Assembly: GCA_009760855.2 (NCBI GenBank)
Contig: WPIO01000037.1
Span: forward strand, 1,612,001 to 1,676,000
Source of the DNA: Cristatella mucedo
Lineage: Eukaryota > Bryozoa > Phylactolaemata > Cristatellidae
DNA length: 64,000 nucleotides
Direction: 5' to 3'
Shown piece after piece: positions 21,590 through 31,827 of the stretch; position 1 is the stretch's first letter, and each line of letters opens with the position of its first letter. The position numbers were made by a program, and so were the translations under genes. The notes under the pieces are model-generated. The model made no database searches, was not told where the DNA came from, and saw only the letters and a list, made by a program, of their open reading frames with translations.

Positions 21590-22480
21590 TGTCCCGGGCC
21601 GGGCCCGCTAGCTTTCCAGGCGCTCCGCATTTGCTGCAAAGGAAGGACGATCGAATCTTGAGTGGTATTGTGCCTGATAAACAGCATGAATAGTATTGTT
21701 AGGGGTAACATGCAGGGGGTCAGCATGCAAGTGTGGCTAGTGGCAGCATGCAACAGTGTCAGCACGCATGAGCACATACAGGACAGTCGAGATGAGATGT
21801 CACAAATGCATGGACCAACTTAAATGTGGAGGATGCTATGTAGCTAAAGGTCACTTTGGATCGGGATACCTAGATTTCGTGCAAATTCAACTGGAGATAT
21901 GCTGACAGAGCCGATTTTGAACGTTAGCTTTTTCAATTTCTGAAACACTTGATTTGCCCATAACGAACTAAGAAAGTTTGCATGTGCGGATGTCTCCAAG
22001 GGAGTTGAGAGAACTCGACATGCTGGAGGGCTGGGAGGGATCAAAGCAAAGTACAACTGAGTGTCATCTGCATAGAAGTGAAAGCCTAGATTGTGCCTGG
22101 AAATCACAACGGCAAGAGGGAGAGTGTAAACCGTGAAAAGAACTGGACCAAGCACGGTGCCCGCACAGGTTCCTCGGATGAGTGACTCGTCTCCCATCTA
22201 GGCTTAGGCGAGATGAGAGGCGCTCAAGAAGAACTTAGTGATCGAAAGTATCAAAAGCTCTAATGTCTGCATTTCCTAAGTAGGTCGTTGTACACCCTAA
22301 GCAATGCTGACTCTGTGGAGTGGCGCTAGCAAGGTTCGAAGTTTTAATATATGAGTTTGGGCAGCAGCTTTGATAGGAATGGTAGAAGGGAGCTGAGTGG
22401 TAGTTGCTCAAGTTCTCTTGGTCTAGTGTCGCTTTCTTGAGAAGTGGCTTTTTGAAAGGTGCTGGGGCATGACCTGTCGC
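21590..22480 (-). mobile_element. LINE fragment
   Basis: The minus strand carries, from the right, the remnant 'LKKATLDQENLSNYH', then [35 protein letters not shown] (22197-22060), ARNLGI and the 3' UTR with 'ctgcaaaggaag'. The internal 3' ORF part (after the QSDL region) is deleted compared with the copy at 57-60 kb. Stops and frameshifts are present. Confidence 0.8.
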
Positions 22481-22489
22481 AGGCGTTGT

Positions 22490-23060
22490 TGTGAAATCTG
22501 GAATTTGAACGTGTTTATCGACATCTCTTGAGCTCTTGCAGACCGCGACCGCCGCCGGCTGCCGCTGCACGTAAGCACGTACGCACGTACCGGTGCCGGG
22601 CGGGCGGCCGCTCGCAACCGCGTTCGCCGCACCCGGAGCTTTGCGAAGGGTTCTCCTGACGATCAGCGAGCGGCTGCGGTTCCAGTGCCTTGGTGTTGAC
22701 ACAGCAAGACGACCGCGGGCGGGGGCGGGGGCGGGCACGGTCGAACTCGCGACCGCCCGCCCCCCCCCCCGCCCGCCCCGATTGTGGCGGCCGCCGGGCT
22801 GCACGGAGGAGCGGCGGTTTGACGGCCGGCGCGGAGCTGCTGGCGGAGGAGCAGCCTGCGTTTACGGCCGGCGCGAACGCTCGCGTCGCAGCGACGTGGC
22901 GCGAAAATTGGCGGCGTACGTCCGCCCGCCTTCTGCAGACGTTGCCTGTTTGCGCCGCGCCGCGGTACGGTGCCAGGCTTCGAGGCAGACGCGCGGCCCG
23001 ACGCCTCGCACGCATTCCGCAGGCACGCCCTTCTTCAGCAAAGCGTGGTGAGCTCCGCGC
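22490..23060. other. CpG-rich island-like segment
   Basis: Strongly GC- and CpG-rich, with long open frames in most frames as expected from composition. A plus-strand GTGAGC donor-like site at about 23047 and Arg/Ala-rich frames are present, but no domain is recognisable. It could be a promoter or first exon of an unidentified gene. Confidence 0.35.
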
Positions 23061-23670
23061 GCGCCATCCCCTAGTTTGCCACAGCGTGGCACTCTTTTAC
23101 ATATCCGGCGATTTGCTGCGGATCAGTGCGCGATACCGCGGAATACGTAAGAATGGGTGCGCTCAGTTTTCGCGAGGCGTAAGGCCGCTTTGCAAACCGA
23201 TTTTTATCGTCCATAAACAGAAAGCGTTTTGCTTTGTTCGCGATTTCGCCACCGCTTAAGCATTGCCCAGCCGATGACATTTCCGAACAATGAACACGCC
23301 GTAAAAATCAGGAATATCGCAGTTTTTATTGAAATTACTCTTGTTATTACTATTATGTATTCCCACGCAAAAGTATTTTACCGGCTGCATTAGACCTCCG
23401 TCAGCTTAGCAGCTATTCGACGCCGGAGGCCCCCCAGCGGTGTGGGCCGGCTTATACGGAAATGCAAGAATGAACTCGCGGTCGGCGGCAGGTTTTATAG
23501 TGACTGCTCGAAAAGAAAACCCGGCGGCCTGGAGCGACATTTTAATGAATTATGGAAATTTAGAGAAGTGACGGTTGAACGCGCATCTCGAGTGAACTGC
23601 CGGCCTGCGCTGTCTCGCTCTCACGCCTATCTTTCACGCCCGCCTGACGCGCCCACATAGTACGTTCGCC
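23060..23670. other. Unassigned region
   Basis: No gene or repeat is supported here. Confidence 0.3.
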
Positions 23671-23671
23671 C

Positions 23672-23760
23672 TTATTAAAGTTTGTATCGCACCCTAAGGG
23701 AACAATATCTATCCAGGTGCTTTACTTACGCCGCAGGACTCGAGCCCGCGACAATTAAGA
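23672..23760 (-). repeat. SINE family A / LINE tail fragment
   Basis: 'tatcgcaccctaagggaacaatatctatccaggtgctttacttacgccgcaggactcgagcccgcgac' matches the family A tail and B-box side in minus orientation, then diverges. Confidence 0.5.
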
Positions 23761-23869
23761 GAGTATCGACTGGTAATTGGCTGCACGAAGCTCGTATGAT
23801 GAGGGCGCGTTATTATACACTATCGCTCAAACCTACCAAAAGAAAGTATCACGCCAATGTGCACGCATT

Positions 23870-24430
23870 TTGTCATGCAAATGGGCAGTGTAGAGCATTG
23901 CCTGAGAAAACGCATGCAGTTGCATGACGTAAGGTGCGCAGACTGCTTATAACAGAGTGCAGCGTAATATGCAATCGGAATTCGGAGCTTCGCGTGTATG
24001 ATTTCTGGCCGATGCGTGGCGTGCTGCTGAGGGCCGTGATAGTCCAGGAGGTAAGATGATTGCTCTTCACGGCCGAGGTCGTGGGTTCGAATTCTGCAGC
24101 GGGCGACTCTTTATAGCCAACTGCAAGCAGCAGTGATAGCTTTGTGGAAGGTTCTTCTACCGCTCTACAAAGATTCTGTTGAATTAATTAGCTATTATTT
24201 TTACATGATTTCAGGCCGATCTGTGGCGGGCGGGCTTCGGGGACCTCCGCAGTGTAGGGCCAGATCATTGCAGTCGATTTTGGTGCATTGCATGAGAACT
24301 CGCTTGCGAAATGTGGTGCAATGTTTCGAGTACGTTGTAAACAGAGTGCAATGCAATATGCAATCCAATTCGGAGTTTTGTGCATTCCATTTCCGATCGA
24401 CTTAGGCGGACTTTAGTCGATAGCTGTGCA
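23870..24430. repeat. Degenerate duplication split by a SINE
   Basis: The block at about 23870-24030 ('acagagtgcagcgtaatatgcaatcggaattcggag') resembles the one at about 24205-24420 ('acagagtgcaatgcaatatgcaatccaattcggag') in the same order, including 'ttgcatga', 'gcattgc' and 'atttc.ggccgat.tgtggcg'. A family B SINE (24040-24190) sits between them. Confidence 0.6.
24040..24190 (+). repeat. tRNA-derived SINE, family B
   Basis: The head 'ttgctcttcacggccgaggtcgtgggttcgaattctgcagcgggcgactctttat' and the body 'ccaactgcaagcagcagtgatagc' match family B; the 3' tail is diverged. Confidence 0.7.
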
Positions 24431-24649
24431 AAGCGACGTTGGTTGGCCCATTGCCGTCGATCGCAATCCTATTGCACGAGAGAGCAATGTGCAATGGCGC
24501 GAGTATTTCTGGGTGCGCGCTAACATTAGTTTACAACAGCGTGCGCATGAAATTGGAATTGCCCGATGCCGTGGTCGTTTCGTCGTTAAGCAGCTTAACA
24601 CCAGTTTGACCCGCCTGAGCCCGCGAGCCAGGCCTATTTCAGTAAGGGG

Positions 24650-24655
24650 TTCGAA
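24650..24655. repeat. Target-site duplication, left
   Basis: TTCGAA directly precedes the left inverted repeat, and TTCGAA follows the right one (47920-47925). Six base pairs is the usual Polinton target-site length. Because the site is palindromic, the exact boundary is slightly ambiguous. Confidence 0.8.
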
Positions 24656-24872
24656 AAGTAGTAATGTTTTGAACGTTATGGAGCCTAGGGCTCAGCCTCG
24701 ACCCTCAATCTCGCAGAGCTCGATCGAGTGTCTTCGTCTGAGACCACTAGTCTCTATAACTTTCAAAACCTGACTACTCGCTCAACACTAGACTCGCTTT
24801 GCTCGGCATAGTGTTTTCGCCTACTTCGTTGTTTATCCTACCGCACTCTAACATTATAAAATTTGATTTAAA
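24656..24872 (+). repeat. Polinton left terminal inverted repeat
   Basis: It begins aagtagtaatgttttgaacg and is the reverse complement of 47703-47919 with about four substitutions in 217 bp. Similarity ends at 'gatttaaa'. Confidence 0.95.
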
Positions 24873-24896
24873 TGTATTGTTGTATATGTATAGTAA

Positions 24897-25208
24897 ATGC
24901 CTTTATCTTACATTTCTAGAACATTGCTCAGAAGAAATGGAGAAACAGCTAGCAAGTGGAAGAATAGAGTTAAATGTATAATAAATAAATATTCTACCCA
25001 TAAAATTGATGTTCCAATAACTGTAAAAGAATTTCGTATATTTTTTGCAAAGTATACTCTATTAGAAAACAATACATGTTTGTTTGATAAAATTTATAGA
25101 GTTTACAGTTTTGATTATCTATTGCGCAGAGTTGTATATAAAGCTATAAATATTAGAGCAGAACTATTAGAAAAACACATTAGAAAGTGTAAAGAGAAAA
25201 AGTTCTGA
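24897..25208 (+). CDS. Unknown Polinton protein, 103 residues
   Basis: The first gene after the left repeat has an intact frame from ATG to TGA. The protein is basic (many Lys/Arg) and mostly helical in appearance, ending in a KHIRKCKEKKF tail. No domain was recognised. It reads inward from the repeat, opposite to the neighbouring integrase. The AT-rich codon use matches the rest of the element. Confidence 0.55.
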   Translation: MPLSYISRTLLRRNGETASKWKNRVKCIINKYSTHKIDVPITVKEFRIFFAKYTLLENNTCLFDKIYRVYSFDYLLRRVVYKAINIRAELLEKHIRKCKEKKF

Positions 25209-25270
25209 AATTAGAAAAATGAGTTGGCCTATAAAATATAAAGAAATCTTATTAATTAATTCAAAATTAG

Positions 25271-25549
25271 AAAGTGGAGATTAGAGTAGTTGCAGTCATA
25301 ATATGCATTATAGCTTTTATTCTATTGACGACATGTTCCAGAGAGAGAGAGTTTAAAACTAATGATTGCTTTTGCAATAAAGATGAGGAGTCTTGGAAGA
25401 CTAAATATGATTATAAGGAGGAACTTAAAGAACTTGGTGTGCTTACAATTAGAGCTACTGATTATGATAAAGAACAAGAGACGACAGGCTTTAGCTGTGA
25501 TTGCATGTTTCCAGTGTGCAGTCATAATCCTCGCGTCTATTACAACTAA
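25271..25549 (+). pseudogene. Small Cys-rich membrane/secreted protein without ATG
   Basis: An open frame of about 90 codons starts with a hydrophobic segment (VVAVIICIIAFILLTTC) followed by a charged region and a Cys-rich C-terminus (FSCDCMFPVCSHN). The frame opens with no ATG upstream of the hydrophobic segment, so the start was lost, or the protein joins an upstream exon or frame. It could be a virion membrane or secreted factor. The family is unknown. Confidence 0.4.
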
Positions 25550-25613
25550 ATATATGTTTAAATAATTTAAAAAGTGTAATTAAATTGAAATTTTTTAAAT
25601 AATTATAGGAAAA

Positions 25614-25915
25614 ATGGCAGATCTAAAAGAAAATTTGCTATTCAAAGATATGATGAGGTAGTTGCATATAAAATTAAAGTTAGATCATGTCTAACAAATT
25701 TAACAAGAGCGAGATATATAATTAAAATCGTAAGTATACTAGTAGCTTTAGGAGTTACAGTTTCTACAACACATATTCATACACACCCGAGTATAACTAA
25801 TGAAGTCTCAGCTTTCTCAGCACTAACAGCAATGCTAATGGCGGTTGATGGTGTTTTAGTTGAAATAGATAAAAGTAAAAGGTTTACTCTTAATTCTAGC
25901 ACTGAGTTTATTTAA
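25614..25915 (+). pseudogene. Small membrane-segment protein, frameshifted at its start
   Basis: An ATG at 25614 opens a short frame that soon stops. The long frame (about 95 codons, ending TAA at 25915) runs through the same region in another phase, beginning within the first codons. The protein has a Lys/Arg-rich N-terminus, then two hydrophobic stretches (YIIKIVSILVALGVTVS and AFSALTAMLMAV). Together these suggest one small integral-membrane protein broken by an indel next to the start codon. No family was recognised. Confidence 0.45.
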
Positions 25916-25984
25916 AAAATAACAGATGCTCTATCTAATGAAGTGGTTACAAAAGAAGGGTTTGACGATATTATAGAAGAACGT

Positions 25985-26720
25985 TCACAAATAGAAACTA
26001 GTCAAACTCCATATCGGATCTGTAGCTCTTCCTCTTTTTTTCATCTTCTCCTTCACCTGGTTCTAGTAAATATTTAACAGTTGTTCCAGGTTCTAACAAT
26101 TTTTCCTGTTCTCCTACTTTTCTATGATACTTTGGGATCTCCAGTTTTACCGATTCTTTTTTATCGCCTTTGAAAATTCTCCACCAATTGATCTTGTAGT
26201 ACTATTATTTAGATATTCAATAATCTTTGGTAAATTATAAATCCATTCTTTATTTCTAGTGTAATCTCCATTATTAATGTTTTCTAACTCCTTTTCATAT
26301 TGTGCAATAAAGGCTCTTTCTGCTACAGTTTTATCCATCCTTTCAACAAGTGCAACACTCTTTTTACTACTAGCTTCTATAACTTGTGTTTCATGTCTTT
26401 TCATTTCTTTCACGAACTCTCCTTTAAACTCAGATCCAGGATCTACTGTTATCTTCTTTGGCCATTTCAATAAATTTTTTGTATAAATATCTGTTATTGC
26501 TTGTGTTACTTCTTGAGAAGACTCTGTTTTAAGTGGTCTGTGTCTTTATATCTGCTAGCAACGTCAATAACACTCAAAGCATATTTGTATCCAGAATCAT
26601 TCGGCATATACAAAATGTCTGCTTGATGACTTTAATTAGGTTTAGCTGTATCAAAGAAACTTTTTGGAATTACTTTTGGTCTTGGCTTGAATATCTGGCT
26701 TATATCAGAGTCTGGATTAA
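25985..26720 (-). pseudogene. Retroviral-type (rve) integrase, disrupted
   Basis: DDE integrase of Polintons, which inserts the element and makes 6-bp duplications. The pieces, N to C, are: HQADILYMPND and ALSVIDVASRYK (first Asp, about 26.55-26.63 kb); WPKKITVDPGSEFKGEF (second Asp) with SVALVERMDKTVAERAF (catalytic Glu) in 26470-26147; and a C-terminal basic segment with EPGTTVKYLLEPGEGE and RATDPIW at 26.14-25.99 kb. These lie in different frames with shifts near 26.53 kb and 26.15 kb plus an internal stop near 26.63 kb. An N-terminal zinc-binding domain was not found. The D..D..E pattern and the RATDPIW tail fit Polinton integrases well. Confidence 0.85.
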
Positions 26721-26772
26721 ATTTTCCTTCCTTTTTTCTTTAATTTAGAGTTAAAAATGACATTCTATAGAA

Positions 26773-26991
26773 ATGAAAATATTTTGTGAGAGCTGTTCCA
26801 AATCGTTTAGTGAACTTGAATACTTAAAGTCAGGTCATCCAGTTTGCCAAAAGGTTAAACGAAGGTCAAAGTTAAAGTATGAAATACGTTGCGATATCTG
26901 CGATTTAGATATTACAGAAACAGAATTCGATTGTGGTATTTTAAGAAACAACAAAATAATCTGTGCAGATTGTTATTACGCAAAAAAGTAA
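26773..26991 (+). CDS. Small zinc-ribbon protein, 72 residues
   Basis: An intact ATG-TAA frame. Cysteine pairs FCESC, RCDIC and CADC plus single cysteines suggest one or two zinc-binding sites. It is divergent from the integrase upstream and convergent with fibre A. It may be a nucleic-acid-binding or regulatory protein; no specific family was recognised. Confidence 0.55.
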   Translation: MKIFCESCSKSFSELEYLKSGHPVCQKVKRRSKLKYEIRCDICDLDITETEFDCGILRNNKIICADCYYAKK

Positions 26992-26999
26992 GTTTTCTA

Positions 27000-27190
27000 A
27001 ACAAAGACCAATAAAGATTTATTGTTTAGCAAAGAAACATTTTAAAAAAGGTGCTCCGAGTTGTTCTGTATTCATCATTGTTTAGAACACGAATCAATAA
27101 TGCATATCGCAAAATTATTTCCGCTAGTAAAAGATAAGCGTAAAGCAACTAAACTAAAATAGTTGATTGTGTTACTAGTTCACTTGTACT
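27000..27190. other. Intergenic spacer
   Basis: AT-rich and without a convincing gene. A short plus-strand frame ending 'KLFPLVKDKRKATKLK' could be a frameshifted tail of the zinc-ribbon gene. Confidence 0.3.
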
Positions 27191-27192
27191 TT

Positions 27193-28055
27193 TCAGGTAC
27201 TTATGAAGCTAATTAATAGATTAACTTTCATATTTCCTAGGTTATCAACATAATAATATTCTATCGGAACTCTTGTAAAGTAAGCATGATACTTTAAATC
27301 TGTTCCAGTTGGTGAAGTATGTATAGCACTATGTCTCCAGATACTATACTAGTCATATCGCTGCTAGGTCTTAGTTGTGTACAGTTAGACGATCCAACAA
27401 CCATCGCACTTAGTATTATAATAGGTGGACTATTTTTATTTTGCCAAGAGTACGCAGTAGAAATATTAATAATAGAATTCATTGCCCTAGGATTAAATGT
27501 AAGCACAACAACTTCTGTTATTTTTTTAACTGTTTTATCAACATATGATTTTGTTGCAGCGTCTGAAAGATTAATGGGTTCAGCAACATTGATTGTAGAG
27601 TTATTATTCATATTTAAATTTGTTGTAGCAGGAGAATTCTTCAATAACACATCTCGTTTTAATCCACCATAAGTAACACAAAAGTCATCAGGAAGAACTG
27701 TTGGTGTAGTAACACTAGAATTCCAATATGTAGAAGTAATAGCAACACTATTCATATTTACATCTCCAGTCATTGTATCTCCAGATTTTTTAACATAATT
27801 AGATAATTGACTTACATTAACATCATCTGTAGGGTTAACTCCTGGAGCAAGATTTGTAACTGGTCTATTCTGCATATTAATAGAAGTACTACTATTTACA
27901 ATAAAATTAGCCTCCGCATGTGGTTTTGTTACAGCATCACCATCACTCACAGGATCACACAAGTTAATCATTCTGTTACCATTTTCATCAAGATCTGATA
28001 GAATATAACCATTTATTCTGCTTTCGTAGTCATCACAATGACGTCTTCGACTCAT
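27193..28055 (-). pseudogene. Tail-fibre-like protein A
   Basis: A long frame from ATG 28055 with phage tail-fibre-type repeats (N/V)L..PV...DA.TK.Y.D..: MINLCDPVSDGDAVTK, VTNLAPGVNPTDDVN and INVAEPINLSDAATKSYVD, separated by Asn/Thr-rich segments (GDTMTGDVNMNS). The first 30 residues resemble the start of fibre B (39.3 kb). A frameshift near 27.30 kb moves the C-terminal end (YHAYFTRVPIEYYY) to another frame, ending at 27193. The likely role is a trimeric host-attachment fibre projecting from the capsid; this is inferred from the repeats only. One indel breaks the last 35 or so codons. Confidence 0.7.
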
Positions 28056-28141
28056 CTATATAGTTACTAATTAAAATCTTCGATCTATCTAGCACTTCTT
28101 TAACAATAGGAACTATTCTCAAAAATCTACAAAGATCATCT

Positions 28142-28862
28142 TCAAATAACAATCAAACATCTTCTTATATAATACTTTATATCATAATCATTTGCTTTCT
28201 TATTATTAAATCTGCCATATTTGCGTACTATATCAAATTTGAAATCAAAATATTTTTCATATTTAAGCAATAGCATAAAAATTGATTCTCTAAGTGGCAT
28301 ATCAAACTCTGTTCTTGGTATTCTTACATTTCCAGCTGCTACATAATCTGACGGAGATTCTTCACAATTTAATCCAGGAACAAAAATCTCAAACTCAGAG
28401 TAAAAGCATTCACTAAGTTTTAAAACATGTAAACCTAATAAGCATTGCGCATGATATTGTTTAGGTATAAAGTCATCAATAATATTCCACCTCCATAAGC
28501 ATTTTATTTCTACTAGAGTACTGCAATCTATTATTCCATCAGGAAAATATCTGTATACACCATCACTACTAAAACAATCATTTGCATTATCAAGTTTTAC
28601 ATTAAGTTTCATTTCCAAAAACTTAGCAGCAATAGGTTCAAATACTTTACCAAACAAAATTGGAGGAAATCTCAAAATAGAATTGCTAGTAATGTATTTT
28701 TTTTAGTTTTCTGTTAGCAATTAATTCTATGTTTGCTTCCGTCTGGCCTCCAAATACCAAGTCATTTCCAAGCACTGAGTAAACCTCTGAGCCTCCAATA
28801 TTCAAAGACATTGATTTTTTCCACTCATCCGAACCTTGCACAAAATCAAATTTATTCATCAT
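28142..28862 (-). pseudogene. YqaJ/lambda-type exonuclease (PD-(D/E)XK), frameshifted
   Basis: The N-terminal part (28862 to about 28700) contains FVQGSDEWKKSMSLNIGGSE, the Q-S-x-E-W...R/IGGS entry motif of YqaJ-like recombinases. The C-terminal part (about 28700-28142) carries FGKVFEPIA, then YFPDGIID and LVEIKCLW, the D...ExK catalytic pair, and KQYHAQCLLGLHVL, the conserved QYxxQ helix. A run of eight A/T at about 28706 separates the two frames and is the likely indel site. These enzymes resect double-stranded DNA for single-strand annealing in phages and large viruses. The ATG overlaps the stop of the upstream capsid-like gene. Confidence 0.8.
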
Positions 28863-29579
28863 ATTTCTGGTTTACATTTTTGTAAATGTCACTTCCATCA
28901 TAGACAGTAACACCTTTGTTGCAGGTAAAGTTTGCTCCATTACCATTCGATGTAAGCTCTGCAGTGTTCTCGCAAATAGTCAAAAAGTGAATCATTATTT
29001 GTGTTCCATCATTTGGTATTGAAGAATTAAATTCACTAGTTACATCAAGTCTAGAAGTTACTCCAAGTGGTTTATCCTTGTATTCAGATCAATAGCATGA
29101 ATAGGGTATAGAGACAGCCACTCAGGATAGGTTATACCAACAGGATTTGCAATCTCATTAAGACCAAGATATTGTTTTCTGAATGTTGTGAAATCCATAT
29201 ATGCCGGAGCACACTTTCCAAGCTTTGGAGCACCCGACCTTGGAACAGCAGGATATTGTTTAGATCCATTAGCAAGTACAGAAACACTTTTAATATCGCA
29301 GTGATTGTAAGTGCAAGAATTTCCAGTATAGTTTCCATATTTATTGTAATTTTGAGCTGCAACAATAAGCCATCTAACTTTATCAATTGTATTTTGAACT
29401 GATAGAGATTTAGTAAACTCAAGTCCTTGATTAAGACTGCTTATGGTGATATTTTCATATCGTCTGACTCTATAGTTAAGCCTTATTTTCTTAGATTTTT
29501 CACTTCATATATCAGCAAGAGCTCTTTGCACACTCTCTTTAGGAGTAACACATGGTACAGGAAATCTCCTTTTTGACAT
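28852..29579 (-). pseudogene. Second capsid-like virion protein, disrupted
   Basis: The gene starts at ATG 29579, immediately after the stop of the preceding capsid gene, with a basic N-terminus (MSKRRFPVPCVTPKESVQRA). Soon after there is a stop (TGA near 29505), then a long frame with LNYRVRRYENITISS, APKLGKCAPAYMDFTTF and GITYPEWLSLYPIHA, followed by another shift near 29.08 kb and a C-terminal part with a Cys-rich end (LTICENTAEL, FTCNKGVTVYDGS). The beta-rich composition and position suggest a minor capsid or penton-like protein, or the second half of a split major capsid protein. The stop codon overlaps the start of the exonuclease. Confidence 0.5.
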
Positions 29580-30419
29580 TTAAATTTTAAAATTGGTATA
29601 AACACCTTCACCAGCAACTGCTGCAACACTTCTTGCCACAATAGCATTTACAGTGTTTCCAGCAACACCTGTTGCACCAGTCATAATAGCCTCATAATTT
29701 TTTCCATCAACACGAGTCATTTCAAGTGTAAAAGAGATGTTATACAGAATTTTATTCATGTCAGCACAAAAACCAGAAATTATTGATAGTGGAAGAGCGA
29801 TACTAAATGTTTCATTGGTAGTTTCAACAAGATTGTTAATAGTACTTCTTCTATAGATGAAACCAATATTAGAACAATTAGTCGCACCTGTTATATTAAC
29901 TCCAGAGGCAGAAGGACTATTATATAAAGTTAGATTTAAACTTAAATCATCAACCGAGCTTGCTTCATCCTTTTTCCACCCAGTTGCAAGGCCGTCAGTT
30001 CTATTATAATCACCAGGATAGCATAGAAGACCCATAAGTGTTGAGACAGAGCCAACTTCCTCTTTTAGCGGAAGACTTTCAATTTCTTCAGCGCCAAGTC
30101 TAATTCTCGTGATACTAAACAGCCATGCTCCAGCATTGTTAACAAAACAAACAGCAAGATTTCTTTTTAATTCAGTTATAGTATTTGCATCAGAACCGGG
30201 AGCTCCAAGCTGTCCTTCAAGTAGAAGATAAGCATCTGATAGAACATAACATGTTTGTTGTTCGCCTGGGATGGTAAATGTTACAAGCTTACTTGCAATA
30301 TTATCTGTTTCATTTCCATTTGTCTGATAAAACTCTCGAAATTGATAATTTTTAATCTTATAATTTGAAAAACTAGGATCGCCAAATTCGAGTATCGTGT
30401 CAATCGGTGCACTTGCCAT
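29580..30419 (-). CDS. Putative jelly-roll capsid protein, 279 residues
   Basis: An intact ATG-TAA frame, one of the few undamaged long genes. The order LEFGDPSFSNY, FREFYQTNGNETDN, FTIPGEQQTCYVLSDAYLLLEGQL, NNAGAWLFSITRIRLGAEEIES and GLLCYPGDYNRTDGLATGW resembles the layout of invertebrate Polinton proteins often labelled 'F54H12.2-like'. In those, a predicted beta-sandwich begins with a residue pattern for 'structure is displayed, two-fold inserts at NN..LF'. It is probably a main capsid component. I did not find a separate canonical double-jelly-roll hexon, so this gene with or without its downstream partner fills that role. The stop codon abuts the next ATG. The capsid assignment is by position and remembered pattern. 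Confidence 0.6.
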   Translation of the reverse strand: MASAPIDTILEFGDPSFSNYKIKNYQFREFYQTNGNETDNIASKLVTFTIPGEQQTCYVLSDAYLLLEGQLGAPGSDANTITELKRNLAVCFVNNAGAWLFSITRIRLGAEEIESLPLKEEVGSVSTLMGLLCYPGDYNRTDGLATGWKKDEASSVDDLSLNLTLYNSPSASGVNITGATNCSNIGFIYRRSTINNLVETTNETFSIALPLSIISGFCADMNKILYNISFTLEMTRVDGKNYEAIMTGATGVAGNTVNAIVARSVAAVAGEGVYTNFKI

Positions 30420-30451
30420 TTCTTCTCTATATAAAACAGTAAAAATTTATT

Positions 30452-31047
30452 TCTCATTCTGAATGTATAAGCCAGCTCCAATTTTTTTCATGTACCTACC
30501 ATATCCATCAGGTCTTGGAGCAGGCATTATAGCAGTGACAGCAGATTTTTCTTTTATAACTCTTTCTATTTCTTTGTATGCTTTTGGATCATTTTCTTTT
30601 AACGTTTCGAATAATCTTCAGTTTCAGAGTCTTCCATCTTTACTTTGTATTTCTTTTTGTTTTTTGTTTAAGTTTGTCAAGCATTGCTCGTTTTATCTCA
30701 AGATCAATCTCTTTCATCTTTCTATCATAATCTTCCTCCTTGTTTCGTTTCTCTGGTTCATACTCGTGTTCCTTCTTTCTTCTACCTTCATCAGCTTTAT
30801 CATCAATATCTCTACGTTTGTTAGCATACTCCTGGTCAATCTTTTTTTTCTTTGTTTGTAGTTCAACTAATTTTCTAGCTTGATGCATTTCAATATCTTT
30901 GTTTGCAATATTCATGCTAAGTCCAGTAAGGCCAGTTAGCACAGGTGCTGCTTTACCAACGCCATCAATAATCTTGTCAAGCACACCAGAGCCATAATAT
31001 TTTCCGCCAGTTATCCTACTATGACCAATTCTAGCATAGCTACCCAT
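30452..31047 (-). pseudogene. pVI-like core/coiled-coil virion protein
   Basis: The N-terminus (MGSYARIGHSRITGGKYYGSG) leads into an amphipathic hydrophobic segment (VLDKIIDGVGKAAPVLTGLTGL), then a long highly charged coiled coil (about residues 60-135, Lys/Glu/Arg-rich). A frameshift near 30.61-30.65 kb separates the conserved-looking C-terminus (IMPAPRPDGYGRYMKKIGAGLY). Adenovirus pVI has an amphipathic membrane-lytic helix near its N-terminus and a short C-terminal peptide. This gene could be an analogue, but no homology is claimed. Confidence 0.5.
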
Positions 31048-31059
31048 CCTATATTATTT

Positions 31060-31820
31060 CTAAATTTCTATTTTAACTATGATATCAGATATAAAATCTA
31101 CATGATTTCCGTCTTGGTCTGATAGGCTTATTTTTAAGTTGCTTATCCAATCTGTTCGAGTTGGTAGAAATAGCACGTTTTTTAAGTGAATGTCTACTCT
31201 CTGTCCTGGAGTAAAACCGTTAGTATTGATTACAAATAACGAAGAAGATTGATTTACGGTTTTATTCTCTATATAGTACATGAATGGATTAACAAGGTCG
31301 CAGCCAACACTTATAAATCTTCCACCATCTCTAAGATTGTTCCATGCTTTATATAATCCTACTGGATAAAATTTTTTATTTTCTGAGTTACTTGTCGCAC
31401 CTTTTAGTTTTGAGTTAAAACCAAGAGTATCACTTATAGAATTATCATAATCAAATAGTACAACATACGGACCAAAAACTTGCATTTTAATTCTGTCATC
31501 AGTATCAACACTAAATGTTATTCCATGGACCTAGGGAGGTAAAAGTTTCCAGAGTTAAGCAGCACTCTGTTTAATCGAGTTACAACTCCAACACTATCAC
31601 AGTAACCGGCAGAAATTGTTACAAACTCTGGAAGTGGTGCTGATGCTTGTTTTTTGAAATACAGATCGTCATTAACATCCTTAACTATTTTAATTGTTGG
31701 TTTTTTTGGATAGCTAAATTCAATTCTTCGCAGTCCAACCTTATTATATTCTAATCCATTGATTGGTGGGACTAGAGTTTTTGAATCTGAACTAGTAGTT
31801 CCAGTAATTCTTATAGACAT
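31060..31820 (-). pseudogene. Virion protein paralog 1 (LGF/IEI family)
   Basis: The N-terminal half (31820-31518) starts MSIRITGTTSSDSKTLVP and the C-terminal half (31485-31060) contains ISDTLGFNS, SVGCDLVNP, SSSLFVIN, NVLFLPTR, ISLSDQDGN and ISDIIVKIEI. The two are out of frame, with an indel between about 31485 and 31520. Invertebrate Polintons carry a beta-rich virion protein with an ordered LGF...CDIVE...D.G..I.F pattern, and this family shares that order. It is the third of three tandem copies in transcription order. Confidence 0.6.
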
Positions 31821-31827
31821 TCTTATA

